Shown here one piece after another: positions 11,501 to 23,700 of a DNA stretch of 64,000 nt. Position 1 is the stretch's first letter. Each line of letters opens with the position of its first letter. The DNA is from Branchiostoma lanceolatum (lineage: Eukaryota > Chordata > Leptocardii > Amphioxiformes > Branchiostomatidae): the NCBI RefSeq assembly GCF_035083965.1, contig NC_089736.1, positions 4,281,501-4,345,500 on the forward strand. Direction: 5' to 3'. The notes beneath the pieces were generated by a model. The model worked only from the letters and a program-made list of their open reading frames with translations. It was not told where the DNA came from and searched no databases. Made by a program: the position numbers and the translations under genes.

Positions 11501-14500
11501 ATCTCCCAAATAAACGTACCGGTACGTTTATTTTTTTCAGCCTCAAAATCCACCCAGTACGTTCTTATTTTGGACAGTACGTTTATTATTTTTTTGAAAA
11601 TTTGAGTTTTGCTAACCTGGTATCCCCTTGAAATTCAAAGTTTGGGTTTTCCTGCCAATATTTCCCCGGCATCTTTGCTCATAATTCATTATTTTCCGGC
11701 CAAGCGGCGTTGAATTTTCCCTGCCGCTATGACCCGGCCTTTGTGAAATCCTGGCGGAACTCGTAACGTATCGGTCGATCTCTATAACACTTCAAAGTCA
11801 ACGTTGTTATTGGGCGAAAATAAGACGCCGCACTGACGTTTTGAAATGCAATTCTTTTTATATGCACAACTTTAGCAGTCTCATTACATCGTAAACCAAA
11901 GCATGCTGACCAGAAACCAATATATGTCAGCGGCGCAAAGTGTTTCAAAGTAACGTTACGCATGTAATACATTACTCTACTCACGTGAGATACAGTCTTT
12001 CCCAAAATGAAAATATAAAAATAAAACCACAAAAAACTGTGTCTTTGCATCAAAAACTTTATAATTACTTTGAAAGTATATCAAAACATTTTAATCCTAC
12101 CGCAAACATGAATATTTAGCCCTTCGAAAAGCGCCACAGTAACGCACCCGGCAGTAACAGTCCGTGGGAATGTTTTGTTTTGGAAGATCTCACTTCCAAG
12201 AAGGGGAAACAACTCTTTTTGATCTACAAATAAAACTCCTTTGCCTTTGTCAGAAATGTGTTTTTGCCGTTTTGCAAAAAGACTTTTAATACCTCAGTCT
12301 ATATAAAAAAATCAATTGCAATCTAGTCACCATTATTATCACTGAAAAATGCTTGAAAAAAGATCACTCCCCTACAGAAAGAATGCCGGAGGTTTCTAAG
12401 AACATGAGTGTACGTTCTGTTAGCCCCGCCCCTTTCTGTCTGTGGCGCCGCCACTGTCTATAGCTCACCCTTTCATGTAACATGAGAACCCTGTAGTTTG
12501 TGGCAACATTGTAACAAGACTTCAGGAGGTTTCTCACAAATTTGTTGACAATTTAGTTTCTCAAAATGATACATACAAGGGTAATTTTTAGATTTTAAAT
12601 TATTTGGATTGCAACAACAAAAGCCAAGAACATTATATAATATTGTATATGATATTAAATGTCCTTGACACTGCACAATGATTTGTGGCATGTAATGTTT
12701 ACAAATCTATGTTTCTATATGGAAGGCATAGAAGATAAATGGCAAGTTGGGAAAGACAAAAAGTTACATCATATAAATGTGATTGTCATAGTCTTCCTTA
12801 TGATCATATTATCTCTATCATGACTTTTACAAAATATAAGTAATACCTGCATGTGATGACCATATATTCAGGATATTGTAATTTTCTGTTCATCTTCTAA
12901 ATGTTGATACATTTGTATAGAAAAAGAGCAGACTTTCAAAGTGTTGCCCATCCAAGTGAACTGAGAAGTTTGGCAACTATTTTTCATGTTTTGATTATAT
13001 GTCAGTATATACAACAATTTACTTGCTTCAAGTTCCAAGCAGAAAGTGCATGTATCAATGATCATGTACATTTTAACTTGTTGAATTTGAAGCACCGTTG
13101 GCCCCCGGTTAGGGGTCATAGCGGGGAACCTATGCCCAATTTTTTCAACATTGCTACCACAGTAATCTTTTTGAAGCTGCAAGGAATAATATAATTTGAA
13201 CAAGATGTGTACAGTTATTCTGTTCAATAGTTATACACTTAATTGGTATGGTCCTCAGACAGGCATAAATAGTCAATAAATGAATAAAGAGAACCGGCTA
13301 ATCATCTTCTTTCCTTCGGACAGAAGTAGCATGGACACAGTTTATCTGTAAATTTGGTCAATTTCCGGGGGGTATGTTTATTCCGGGGGGTACGTTTATT
13401 AGATTTTGAAGATTTGTCCAGGGGGTATGTTTATTCCGGGGGGTATGTTTATTTGGGAGATGAGAGTAGATGATAGTGTTTGTAACACAATAATGGTGTT
13501 TGTAACAGTATTTGTAACAGTGTTTGTGTTTGTTACATTGTTTGCAACTATATTTACAACAGTGTATGTGCACGTAACAGTTTTTGCAATTGTGTATAGG
13601 TGGTTGAACAGCTGATTTCTAGGTACAAATGGATAATAATATTAATACATAAGTACTACATAACCATATTTGGGTTGCACTTTGAAAGCAAACGGTCATA
13701 ACCTACAGCCTACTGCTCAATGTCAATGTCCACAAAGTCAGATTGATACATTATCTGCTGAAGTGTGAAATTGTCCATTCCACAGTCTGCCATGTTGAAA
13801 TCCCCCATGTGTTCCACCTGAATGATGACCCTTTCTCACAGCGGGTCATGCTGCATGCTTTTAGCAGAATTACACCCTCCTGGTTCTGTCAGTCCTGGTA
13901 TGGAAATACATCCATTAGGCCTGACAAACTGATTAAAGTGCGAGCTGAGTGATAGATACAGAGTGGCCATGCGAAAACAGGATTTGAGAGATTTGCTCCA
14001 ATGTCGGGATAAATCAGGATGAATGTTTCTGGTGTAGCAGGGCAAAATGTACCCAAGGAAATTCTGGCTAGGGTATAACTACTCTGTCCTGCTACACTGG
14101 TACATACGTATGTGCCGACAAGTGTACTTATCTTGTTCTTTGAAGTCTTGCCTGTTGTTTTTATCAAACTACATGTAGTAGTTTGATAAAAACAATAGGC
14201 AAGACTTCAAAGAACAAGAGTACTGATTTCAAAATCAGCAACCTTTTTTTTTAAATCAAATGTTGACAAAGAAAAACACTTCTCAATGAGAAAGACCAGT
14301 ACTGTAACTTAAAAGAAAGTTAAACATCATTCTCATACTGACAGTCATACTGATGTTTTTCCCCATGTCTGCTCTATTTGTACTCCAGGTTTGCCTGGCT
14401 GTGGAAAGTCCTCTCTGGCCAAACAGATAGCAGACGCTTACGGCAACACTGTGGTCTGCTCCGCGGACAGCTTTCGCTACGTGAACGGGGTCTATGTCTT

Positions 14501-16534
14501 TGACAGGTAAAGAAATATTAACAGTCACACAACATTTTGTCACATCTGAGTCAATGGTGCCCTCTTCTGTCCCATTGTCAATACTGCACTTATCATTTCT
14601 GAAAGTACAATTGCTGGGAGATTACTGTAGACTTATCCACATTGACCACCCAAGGTAGTCATGCTTTTGCCAAATGCGAATGTAATTGCAGACACCTGTA
14701 CCTGCTATAGGTGCATCTACTATTATGCAAATTTGGGTCAAACTTGGCCGGGCATGCAGGCAAATGCAGTCACAAGCCTTATTGAAACAGTCCCATCCAA
14801 TTTTACATAGTTAAGACCCTCTGCTAAGCAGCCAACTATCTTACCCAACCAGCAAGCACTTTTGCGGTCCCTAGAGGGAATTCATACCTCTCTCAACAAG
14901 CAAAGTTGATTTTATTGATGATCATATTCAATTTTTTTTCCACAGAAATAAGCTTCAGGAGAGCCACGAGAAGTGCCGTGAACTGGCGCGGCTGTCTGCG
15001 GACAGCAGCATCAACGTGCTGATCGTGGACAACACGAACATCCGCGTCTGGGAGTTCAAGTACTACCTGGAGATTGCCAGGCGGAGACAGTACACCGTCG
15101 TCCTTGTCGAGCCCCGCACTCCCTGGAAATGGGACGTCCACGAACTCGGCAAGAAGAACAGCCACGATGTTCCGGAGCGGAAAATCCGGGAGATGGAGGG
15201 ACGGTACGAGATCGCAGTCCCACTATACTTCGGCTGGTTTCTGAATGGCGATGATTCGGCGAGGGTGCTGACTGTGGGAGAGCAGGTGCTGAAACAGCTG
15301 GGCGAAGTCCGAGAGTTTGCGGAGGAGTTTAAGTGCTACAGTGAATCAGGTACTTATATTTTCATTGGGTAACGGTTATTGGGTGGGCCAACTACTCTCT
15401 TTTCTCAGCAAGGGGCTGAATTGCAAGGAGCTTGTAAACAATTGACGGGGCTAGATCGCTATAGGGTCTAGAGTGGCTGCCATTCGGCGCTTAACTCAGG
15501 TGTACCTATGAAAATCTCTAATATTGCAAATAAAACTGGGCGTATTACTAGTAAATCTGCTAAAAATATGATTTAGACTCATGATCATCGGCCTATCACT
15601 TTTCCTGCTGTGTGAAAGGAGCATAAAGGAGACAGAAAAAAAAATACACTTATATTGTCAAAATTTCCTACCTGATTTTATTCTGTTGGCTTTGCTAAAT
15701 GTTGTGACATGATGTTGATGCTTTATTACAGGAACTGGCTCCCTTGATCTGACCAAGTACTTCACTCGAGAGGCGTTCACTGGTAACAAGAACTCCATCC
15801 ACTGCACCGCCATGTTCACCAAGTACGGCAAAGTCCCCGGCTCCGAGGCCTACACCACGTCCGAGATGGTGGTGAATTCCTGCGGACAGGTCTTCAGGAT
15901 AGAGATTGTCGGCTTCCTCATCACCCCAAGGACCTTTGGTGCACGGGTGCGACTGACCGCGTACCAGAAAAAGCTCTGGGGTCAGGACGATTATGAGACA
16001 GTGAATCACGGAACGCCCGTTCGAGGGGTGCGTTCCCGGAACATCTCGGGTGAATCTGAGGGCTGGGATGGAGGGCTACCTTCCTCCCCAAGCCTGTCCA
16101 ATAGGTTTGCTGGGTTGGGTATTGAGGAGGAGATATTTGATGAGGGTGCTGCCGACAATCTTGCCAACTCTGCCACAGAACATGAATCCGATGAGACGGA
16201 ACGTGATTATAAGTTCTGTCCGACGTGGGGCTTCGGAAGAAGGGCGCACATAACCCTGGGGTGCGCCCCTGGCATCCCCCCTGTACAGACTGGACTTGAC
16301 CTCATAGAGGTCATTTCAACAGAGGCTATGACCTCTGACCTCTCAGGCATGGAGAGCACTCATGAGAGTGCGGCTTCCGACCTAGAGAGCGTGACCTCTG
16401 AACTGTCTCTGATCTCTGACCCCGGGACCTTCTCAATCAAAAAGGGCGAGGCCCGTTGCTATGGAGATGGAAGATGGGTTGTTTACCTGGACAAGTCAAT
16501 TCACGTAGATGCAATGTTTTCAGGATTTTACTAA
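8599..16534 (+). CDS. CNP: 2',3'-cyclic-nucleotide 3'-phosphodiesterase (CNPase)
   Basis: Hydrolyses 2',3'-cyclic nucleotides to 2'-nucleotides; in vertebrates it is a membrane-associated myelin protein. Exons: 8599-8836, 14389-14506, 14946-15349, 15732-16534, total 1563 nt, 520 residues, all GT-AG and in frame. Residues 1-55 are very basic (RKKKAHEARLRRK). A P-loop polynucleotide-kinase-like domain follows, with Walker A GLPGCGKS (80-87) split by intron 1, then PLYFGWFL. The C-terminal 2H phosphoesterase domain carries both catalytic motifs, HCT (277-279) and HIT (426-428). Compared with human CNP (about 400-420 residues), an acidic low-complexity insert sits between the two motifs (about 350-415), with a second Ser-rich insert near 455-487. 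The protein stops at FSGFY, so the vertebrate C-terminal CAAX box is absent. Intron 1 (5.5 kb) is crowded with mobile elements. Confidence 0.95.
8890..9096. mobile_element. MITE, CCGCCACTTT family, copy 2 (CNP intron 1)
   Basis: Shares AATCCGCCACTTTGAAAA, GAGATCTCTAGTGCAGC, CACAGTTTAGATA, TTGGGTTGGAGATCTGTTTG and the GGTGGCGGA...CATGTTA end with the copy at 1378-1566. It begins about 55 bp after the exon 1 donor of CNP. Confidence 0.75.
9380..9420 (-). repeat. SINE 3' tail fragment
   Basis: CCTTTTTGAGACCGTAGGGGCAGTGGG is the reverse complement of the 3' part of the SINE at 48128-48410 (CCCACTGCCCCTACGGCCTC). It is a fragment of the same family, next to the fuller copy at 9500-9774. Confidence 0.55.
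9500..9774 (-). mobile_element. tRNA-derived SINE, family A (CNP intron 1)
   Basis: Reading the minus strand from 9774: a head with GTGTTTGGCCCAGAACCC, then a Pol III B-box-like GGGTTCGAATTCC, then a body with CACCCAGGTGTAAAAATGGG-type sequence, and a tail with CTAGACACAGTGG. The same order occurs at 29630-29823 and 48128-48410, and partly at 32770-32882. SINEs rely on LINE enzymes to move. Confidence 0.8.
11158..11183. repeat. (TA)n microsatellite
   Basis: Short interrupted run of TATATA in CNP intron 1. Confidence 0.7.
11494..13468. mobile_element. Non-autonomous DNA transposon, copy 1 (CNP intron 1)
   Basis: A 1975-bp element with inverted ends. The left end reads TACTCTCATCTCCCAAATAA; the right end is the reverse complement of the same (ATTTGGGAGATGAGAGTA). 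TA dinucleotides flank both sides, as expected for TA-targeting elements. Inside the ends are CGTACCGGTACGTTTATT-type repeats, and CCGGGGGGTATGTTTATT is repeated near the right end. No transposase is present. A second copy (25970-27595) shares ends and interior blocks such as CCCCCGGTTAGGGGTCATAG. The host site is a TGTTTGTAACA-rich satellite. Confidence 0.82.
13470..13585 (+). repeat. TGTTTGTAACA minisatellite split by the transposon
   Basis: Repeats of TGTTTGTAACA and variants run through this stretch. The same motif also occurs directly before the transposon (11450-11490), so the element appears to have landed inside an existing tandem repeat. Confidence 0.7.
14132..14218. repeat. Long near-perfect hairpin, 41-bp arms
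   Basis: CTTGTTCTTTGAAGTCTTGC at 14132 pairs with GCAAGACTTCAAAGAACAAG ending at 14218. The arms carry about one mismatch and the loop is about 5 bp (centre near ACATGT). It lies about 170 bp before the Walker A exon of CNP. Confidence 0.85.
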
Positions 16535-18465
16535 GGAGAGGTTTTATTTGATATGACATAAACTTATTTCAAAGAGCCAGTTTCAAGAGGTTTCATCCTA
16601 AAACTCTATCATTTCAATCTATAGAAACCACCCACCGAATCTAGTCTCCATGATCACTTTCAACCTCTCCCCCTTCTACTAATATGTTCCAATGTTACGG
16701 TACATACACGTACGCATTATCTTCTTTTAGTATGAAGCTGTGGTCCTGCTTGCCCTCTTGGCATTTCAATTGTTAGTCAGCAACAACTTAAAGGCTCTCC
16801 TATAAATGTGTAACAATACTAATGCAGAGCTCACATAACACATAATCAAATTCAGGAGAGGGAGGGAGGCAATACTTGTAACAAGCCAAAGCTAGTAGTA
16901 GAAGGAAGATGCACAAAGACACCACTTGTAAAAGTTGCTGAGTGACTGGGGAAGATGGTTTTAGCCAACAGGAACTAAGGAGTGAGGCAGCTAGGGGTTT
17001 TCCATGCATTTGTAATTGAACTGTTACCATGCCAGATTTGACATGTAGAAAACTAGAGAAATTATATTAACCAAGAAATATTTACTATTATATCTGTACA
17101 TGTACAGAAATTATTGTAGAATAGAGCTGCAGGGCAGTTTTGTACTGTGAAAGCGGAAATTTTTCCATAATCAGAACAGTGGAATTTCTTTTCTTGGCTC
17201 TTGGATTTTTGCTGGACGATACTGGAAAAGGTGTGCAAAATATCAAGTAAAAGAAAAGGGTATCATGTGCTATACACACAAATGCTACCGCAGGAGCCAC
17301 AAAGTTAAAATACCAGGCTGTTTAACATTTTAAACAATGAATGTTCATATTTTGATAGATTGATGCATAGGAAAATTGTAAGAACTAGGAAGACAAGGGC
17401 TCTTCTTCAACTGTTGGTGCCAAAATAGGAGCATATTGGGGTTGATTCACGTCCTGAATGGTACATTGTGATGTTTTTAGACAATATTTTCAAATAAGAA
17501 AAAAAGTGGCAAATCCAAGAACCAAGAAATCATAATATAGCCTTAGTAAACATTGTATAATACATTTATGTATGCTTTATAACTAACAGAAATGTCTTTT
17601 ACTATACTAATAATACTGACATCTTTGTGTGATAAAAACTGTTGATATAATGAATTTTGTCATCTAAAACTTGCAGTGTGTTTTTAGATTCATCGTCTAG
17701 GGCTAACCCTTTGGCTAGTTGGGTAGGCCTGGCTGTACTTTTTTCTACAGCCAAATAAATAAATCAGATCAAATCCTATTATGATTAATTCCCTTCATTC
17801 TCTCATTTTCTTCCCTTTCTCTCCATCAGTGTTTCACTCTTCCTCCTTCCTTCACCTTATCATTCCATGGTGTTCTACCATTCCATTTTCCCCATGACAA
17901 TCAGTAGGTTTAACCGTTCATGAATATTTGTTATTTATGTTGCCATTTGCTGCTTTCTTTGTTGCCATGTTGTATTATATTGATGTACAATCACTGCAGT
18001 GTTGTATTCAATTTGCTAAGAAAGCCACCAGGAAAAATTGTAACAAAAGTCAAATGTAACTATAGCAATACAGTACTGTTTGCTTCTCAATCTTTATTTT
18101 TTGTATATAATTTTATGAACATGTATATCATGTTCTTTGTATATGGGCATTGAGAATTCTTTCAATCAAAGTTGCACATGAGAAGCAGTATTTTGTAAGG
18201 TTTTTCATTTGAAGATTTTTAATACAGTATATTTTGTTCAGTGCAAAGAATATGTTGCCATCTGTGACTATTGAAGATGTTCATATGTTTTTGTAAGTGT
18301 AGTTCCATTTTTTGGCATTTGAACAATGTTATGTTTCAAATTCACAATGTGCATTGTGACTTACACAGTGGAATAGACCACCTACCTTACCCTTTAAATC
18401 AATGTTAGTACCTTTATCGTGAAATGAAAATTTTATAACAATAAAGTAAATCACGTGAGTAGATA
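16535..18465 (+). other. CNP 3' UTR and candidate poly(A) region
   Basis: No coding exon is seen. An AATAAA at 18440-18445 would give a 3' UTR of about 1.9 kb. Earlier AATAAA motifs also occur (for example near 17755, beside an AGCCAAATAAATAAAT tract that resembles a LINE 3' tail), so a shorter form is possible. Confidence 0.5.
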
Positions 18466-20758
18466 TTCTATGAGCTATATGCATGAAAAATTTCAGGTTC
18501 TGTATATATTTCCCTTAATGTTGTGAATGGTTATCAAAACAGAAAATATTTTATTGCTTTATTGTAACTGCTTACAATTCAGGGGCTAATGGTTTACTGG
18601 TATTTGTTTCAAGGCTGCTCAATGCCGTCAAAATGGCTTGAAAATTCAACTATTGCACACTTGTTTGGTAGTTTGCTGATTGGGAAAAGTTTGCTTGTGA
18701 GATTTGTGAAGACTTATGAGATTGATTTTTTTATTTGTATCAAGCAAGAGGAATTCAAGCCTTAAGGTTGCCAAAGTTGATGTTTTCCGTGTTGAATAAA
18801 TTTGCAAAAATACAGCAAATACTGTTGTCATGAATGTTGCTTCTGTTTTCTTCTTGTATCATCATCATAACTTTTTGTTAGATTCATGGTTACATGTACA
18901 ACACTGGAGAAATGTGTTATTTTGGACCTATAGGATGTAATATACACTTCTACTACATCAGACATGTTCCGAGCCATTCCTTGGAATACTGTGTTTTATT
19001 TATTGATTTATTTCATCTTAAGACAGCTGGGTTGCCCCTTCAGCTTGTAAAAGTTGATTTCCGAGGGGCCCAGTATATACAAGACAAGACTTGTTTTATT
19101 CAGTCGAGAGACAAAAGTGGACAACATTCAGTAGAAACAATCCGATGCATCAAAACATATGTTTTATAAGCCCTAAAACAGTATTTATACCAGGATAGAC
19201 TGTCTCCGGACAGATTTTGATCGGCTTTTCTTCCTCAGCGCATGCCAAGCTGTATAATGTCACAGGTGCAAGCCAATTAGTCTGGGTTTGGAGTATGCAA
19301 GTCATAATCAGTAGAGTGTTTTAAAATAGAAATTCCCTGTTCGCTGATGTAATTAGGTCGTGCTCACACCTGTGGTTTTTACAGTTTGTAAATATCATTT
19401 CTACTCTTCATATCTTTATCAAGCAACTTGTTCAGCAATGAATTGTTATTGTGTCTTGAAAATCATCAGCCTTGAGAGTAAGTTAAGACTGAAATTCTCA
19501 AGTTTTTTTAAATGTTTGGATTGTCGAGTTGTAATAATTGCTCTTTTGAAATCATTGTCCTGAACCTTTGAAGATATCCGAGGAAAATAAGAATCAAACC
19601 CTGTAGAAATTCATATCGACAAGGAACATAACACATCGCTTCTCAGTCACGTTTGTCCTTGGTTTACCCTTCAGATCTCTCTGCAGTACTCGATGAATCA
19701 TTAATGATTACCCAGAATTTTCACAGAAAAATCCCTTCGATTTCTCGTCTCTAAGGCCAGCAAAGGACCTACAGTAGACAGGTATTTACAAAAACAACAA
19801 GTCTATGGTTCATTCATGTTTTCTCTAGTTTTATTTTTTGATATCCCTTCATAGGAGTTAAACTGCATTTCATAACATGCTTGAAATGCTTAAACCTGTA
19901 ACAACCACGTATATTATATTGTACACTGTATATGTTTGTCTGGTTTGGTCAGTTAGTACCTAATGTAAACTAAAACTTTCGCCACTCCAATATGATTTCT
20001 TGACTTGGAGTCACCATGTCATTTATTTCTGATTTTAAAAAATCCTTGTAATATTAGTTGTTAACGTTACAATTTTCCATTTATACAAACGTTCAAAAGT
20101 TGAAAATTCATTGAACCAGGCTAGGTATGTTGACTTTGTAGCAGCTGTGTCTACTTAAGGACGTTACTCCTTATTCCTTCCTCCCACTTTGGTGATTTCT
20201 TGAGAAAGTCTCAAAACCAACCAAGAAATTAATTTGATGTGGCCAGATGTATTGTTTCACTTTCAGCAAGGATGTTGGTTTCAACAAGGAGGTTAAAATA
20301 GGACTATTTTAACCTCCTTGGTTTCAACAAGGAGATTGGTTTCAGTTTTCCCATCAAACATTTTGAATTTTCTTTTTTGAGCCTTCGTCCAAAGTAAAAA
20401 CCCTTTCCCCCTCCTTTTCCTGGGTCCCAAAGAAATCAATAAAAAATTTTGTCAATTTTCTGGTTTATGTCACCCTGCTCTCCCCACAAAAACAAAGTCG
20501 ACTCGCCCGAGAGGTTATATGAGGTCAGATTCGCAGATCACGAAGACTGACGTTTTGGGGTTTTGGTTCGGAGAAAGTCGACAGATTTTTACGTCAAAAA
20601 TCTCCAGGGATCAGCTTTTAAAGTGATTCAGCGGATGTCTAGAACAGTTTTTCAGCGTTTCTGACAAAAAGACATCCGTCATGTGTCCGAATTAACCGCA
20701 GTTTTGACATTTGAAAGGACTTCCGCCTTAGCCAAGTTGATCGTACTGCTGTTCCAAA
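18466..20758. other. Intergenic region and SOCS7 5' region
   Basis: No supported gene lies between the CNP poly(A) candidates and the SOCS7 start. The last 300 bp before 20759 should contain SOCS7 5' UTR and promoter; no TATA box was found. A small perfect hairpin lies at 20285-20320. Confidence 0.5.
20285..20320. repeat. Perfect 17-bp inverted repeat
   Basis: CAAGGAGGTTAAAATAG is followed after 2 bp by its exact reverse complement. GGTTTCAACAAGGAG is also repeated on both sides. This looks like a local duplication and inversion about 440 bp upstream of the SOCS7 start codon. Confidence 0.8.
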
Positions 20759-23700
20759 ATGGCGGAGTCTGCCAACATCAAACTGGTTGATCGAGTCAAG
20801 AGAAAACTTCGCTTCACCAACCGGCGGAAGGACCACAACATCCCGCAGCTCGACACGGACAGCGCCAAAACCTACGTCGCCAGGTACAGAAACACTTCTT
20901 CCAACAGCCACATAGAAGAAACTCCCGTACAAAATGGGGCGGACACAATCCTTACCCCACCAGCAAAAAGTGAAAGTGTTTTCATGGCCCCTCCCATCAA
21001 GGAGGCAGCGAAAGGAATGGCTACCTTAAACATCGGTGAGTTCAAAGACGTTTCTTCCACCAATACGAGGTCTATTCCATCGCCTCATCTGAATGGTAAA
21101 GTTAAACAAAGAGGCATTGTTGATTTGCCTAGTGGTGAAAAGGCCAATGAGATTGCTTTAATTGGTCTGGCTCAGACCAAAACTGTTCCATATGAACATC
21201 CCAGGCTTAGTCGTAAGGACGCCATTCCCAGTACGTTGCTGCACACTGACGCTCAAACGAGCTTGGTTGAAGGCCAAGATCGCAAAAACCACGTTTGCAA
21301 CGGCAACGGCGTGTTAGCGGATGCAAAGATGAAGCCAGATAGGATGAACGCAGCCCAGGAAGTGCCTATATCAGGGCCAAAGGATGGAGTACAGCAAGCT
21401 TCTTGTCCACCATGTGAGGAGAACATGCCTGGAACAAACCACGGAAAGGTCTCGGCTAATGGTGACATGCGAGGTTTGCCCGCACCGACTGAAACAATGT
21501 CGGGAAGAAATGCAAGAGAACGTCGTCTATCTGAGACGACGTGTCACCATAATGGACAGAAACCTCCAGAGGTGGGTGGGAGAAAAACAAGTATTACTGA
21601 CGTCATGCAATCAAAGGTAGACGATAGAAGTGCAAATGCTGCATTGCGAGTCACAACAGAACCTTTGAAAGATGCGAGCAACGCTAGTAGCGCAGAGACT
21701 CCATTCGCTGGGGGAAACAGGAAAGACAGCCTATCGGACATGGAGTCTATATCCAGTGAGGCTGATACAATCAGCGCAAAAGAGGCTGAAATCCATCAAG
21801 ACAGTGAAATTGTCAGGGAGGAACAGATACAGGTAAAACAGCCCGTGTCGCCATGTATGCCCGTACTAGTCGACGAGGGATACAGGTCCGACTGTTCGCC
21901 GACGATGACGGCAAAGCAGTGTTCTGAGATTAAAGACGTTGAAAGTAACCCTTCTGCAAATGCTGTGTGTGCGTGTGGCTCTCCCGAGAATCAAACCCAA
22001 GGCCAGTCACAAGCTAGTAATGGACGTAAATGTCCCAATCCTCCATCTGAAGAATTGGCCAGTGCTGCTATGACAGAAAATTCAAAGGAAGCAAGTTGTA
22101 CACCTTCAAAAACATGTGATTCCACAGACAACTGTCAACCCAAGTGTGAGGCGGTTCCCCCATGTGTCAATAACGGAACTGCGTTGCACACAGCATGTGC
22201 AGGGACCACAAACGAGCCAAAATTTGATCTTGGTGCCAGACCGAAAGAAAGAAAGCAAGGTGAAAGTGACAGCACAAAACTCTCTCCATCGTTCAAACAA
22301 AGGAGTGCGTCTGACGGACATGTCTGTAAATCGCGGCGTTATAACGATGACGGAAGTCCACCACCGCTTCCACCCAGAGACCCCGGTCTTTTCCAGAAGC
22401 TGTTAAACTCCCGCGGGCCAGCTGTGACGGACGCAGAGGACGAAGAAGAATTCCCCACACACGAGTTCCTACCAGAGGTGGACGATTTTGACGATCCCAT
22501 TTTTCTTTCCATAGTAGAGAGGGAGACGATGGAACGTGACTTGCTGACCAACGCCGTACGACATAGGCGCTCTCTCGAGTTCGTCAACGAAAGAGGACAA
22601 ATCGTCAGGGATGGTCTAGTGCTGGTGCAACCCCCTGGTCTAAGTGAAAGCGACTACTTCTGTACTGACGAAATGAATGGAGCGGGCGCGAACGTCCAGG
22701 AATCTCCGCCAAGCCCAAACACGCTCATGCCCCCGTCCTTTCCCGTGGGCCCCCGCCAGGCTGGGAATAGACGTGCGGGCGACTACCACGATGTCGTTCT
22801 ACCGGCGGCACGAAACAACAGACCAACCAGTTTGTACCAGAATACCGGCAGCAACTACGCGCAGACGGGGAACTATGCCGCGAAAAAGCCAGAGTCACCA
22901 GGGCCAAAGTCACCCAAGTCGCCGAAATTTCTCCGAGAAGACAGCAAAAACCAGGAAGCAAACTTGAAGAAAAGGATGTCTGTGTGGCTCGAGACGTGCA
23001 AAAAAAACTTGGACCCCAGGAAACGCCACTCAGCGAGTGACCTGAAGTTGGCGAATCGCCCGTTGCCTGACTTGCCGCCGGTAGAAGCGATGAAACCTCC
23101 GCCAAATCCCACGGTGTAAGTAGTCTTTCACTTTTACCATTCAGATTTTGGTTGAATCAGAAAATGCCACATTGAAAAGGTTGTGATATCCTCTTTATTT
23201 TTATACCACAGTGTAACTGTAAGTAGCCTTTCAATAGTGCACTTTTAGTTTTTACCATTCAGATTTTGGTTGAATCATACTCTAGTCGTTTTAAAGTTGT
23301 GACAAATTCAATGCACATTTTTTTTATACCTCACAAGATATGGTGTACTGTAGTGTTAATATCTAAACCGTACATGAAAAAATTATGATTCTGTGTACTG
23401 ATATTATCCAAACTGTGGTGTCCATGATGTCGGTTCTACTGTTGGCCTTTCAGTTTTACCAAAAGCTTTTACATCTGATTCACATTGACAGTATTTAAAA
23501 AAAATAGTTATCAAGAATTCTATTATCTGATATTATTATATACATGATGTACTTGGATTTGTTTTTTCTCTTAAGTTAGTCATACTAATATATTTCGCTT
23601 TACCATCAGCATCGTATTTTGCCTAACTTCGAACAGAATCAACTCAACTGTTATGTTATGTTAACAATGAAATTTTCCTCTTGGACAGATGTAGGTTAGA

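Noticed and set aside
20285..20320. Perfect hairpin as a transcription terminator
   Set aside because: The genome is eukaryotic; hairpin terminators of bacterial type do not apply, and no T-run follows.
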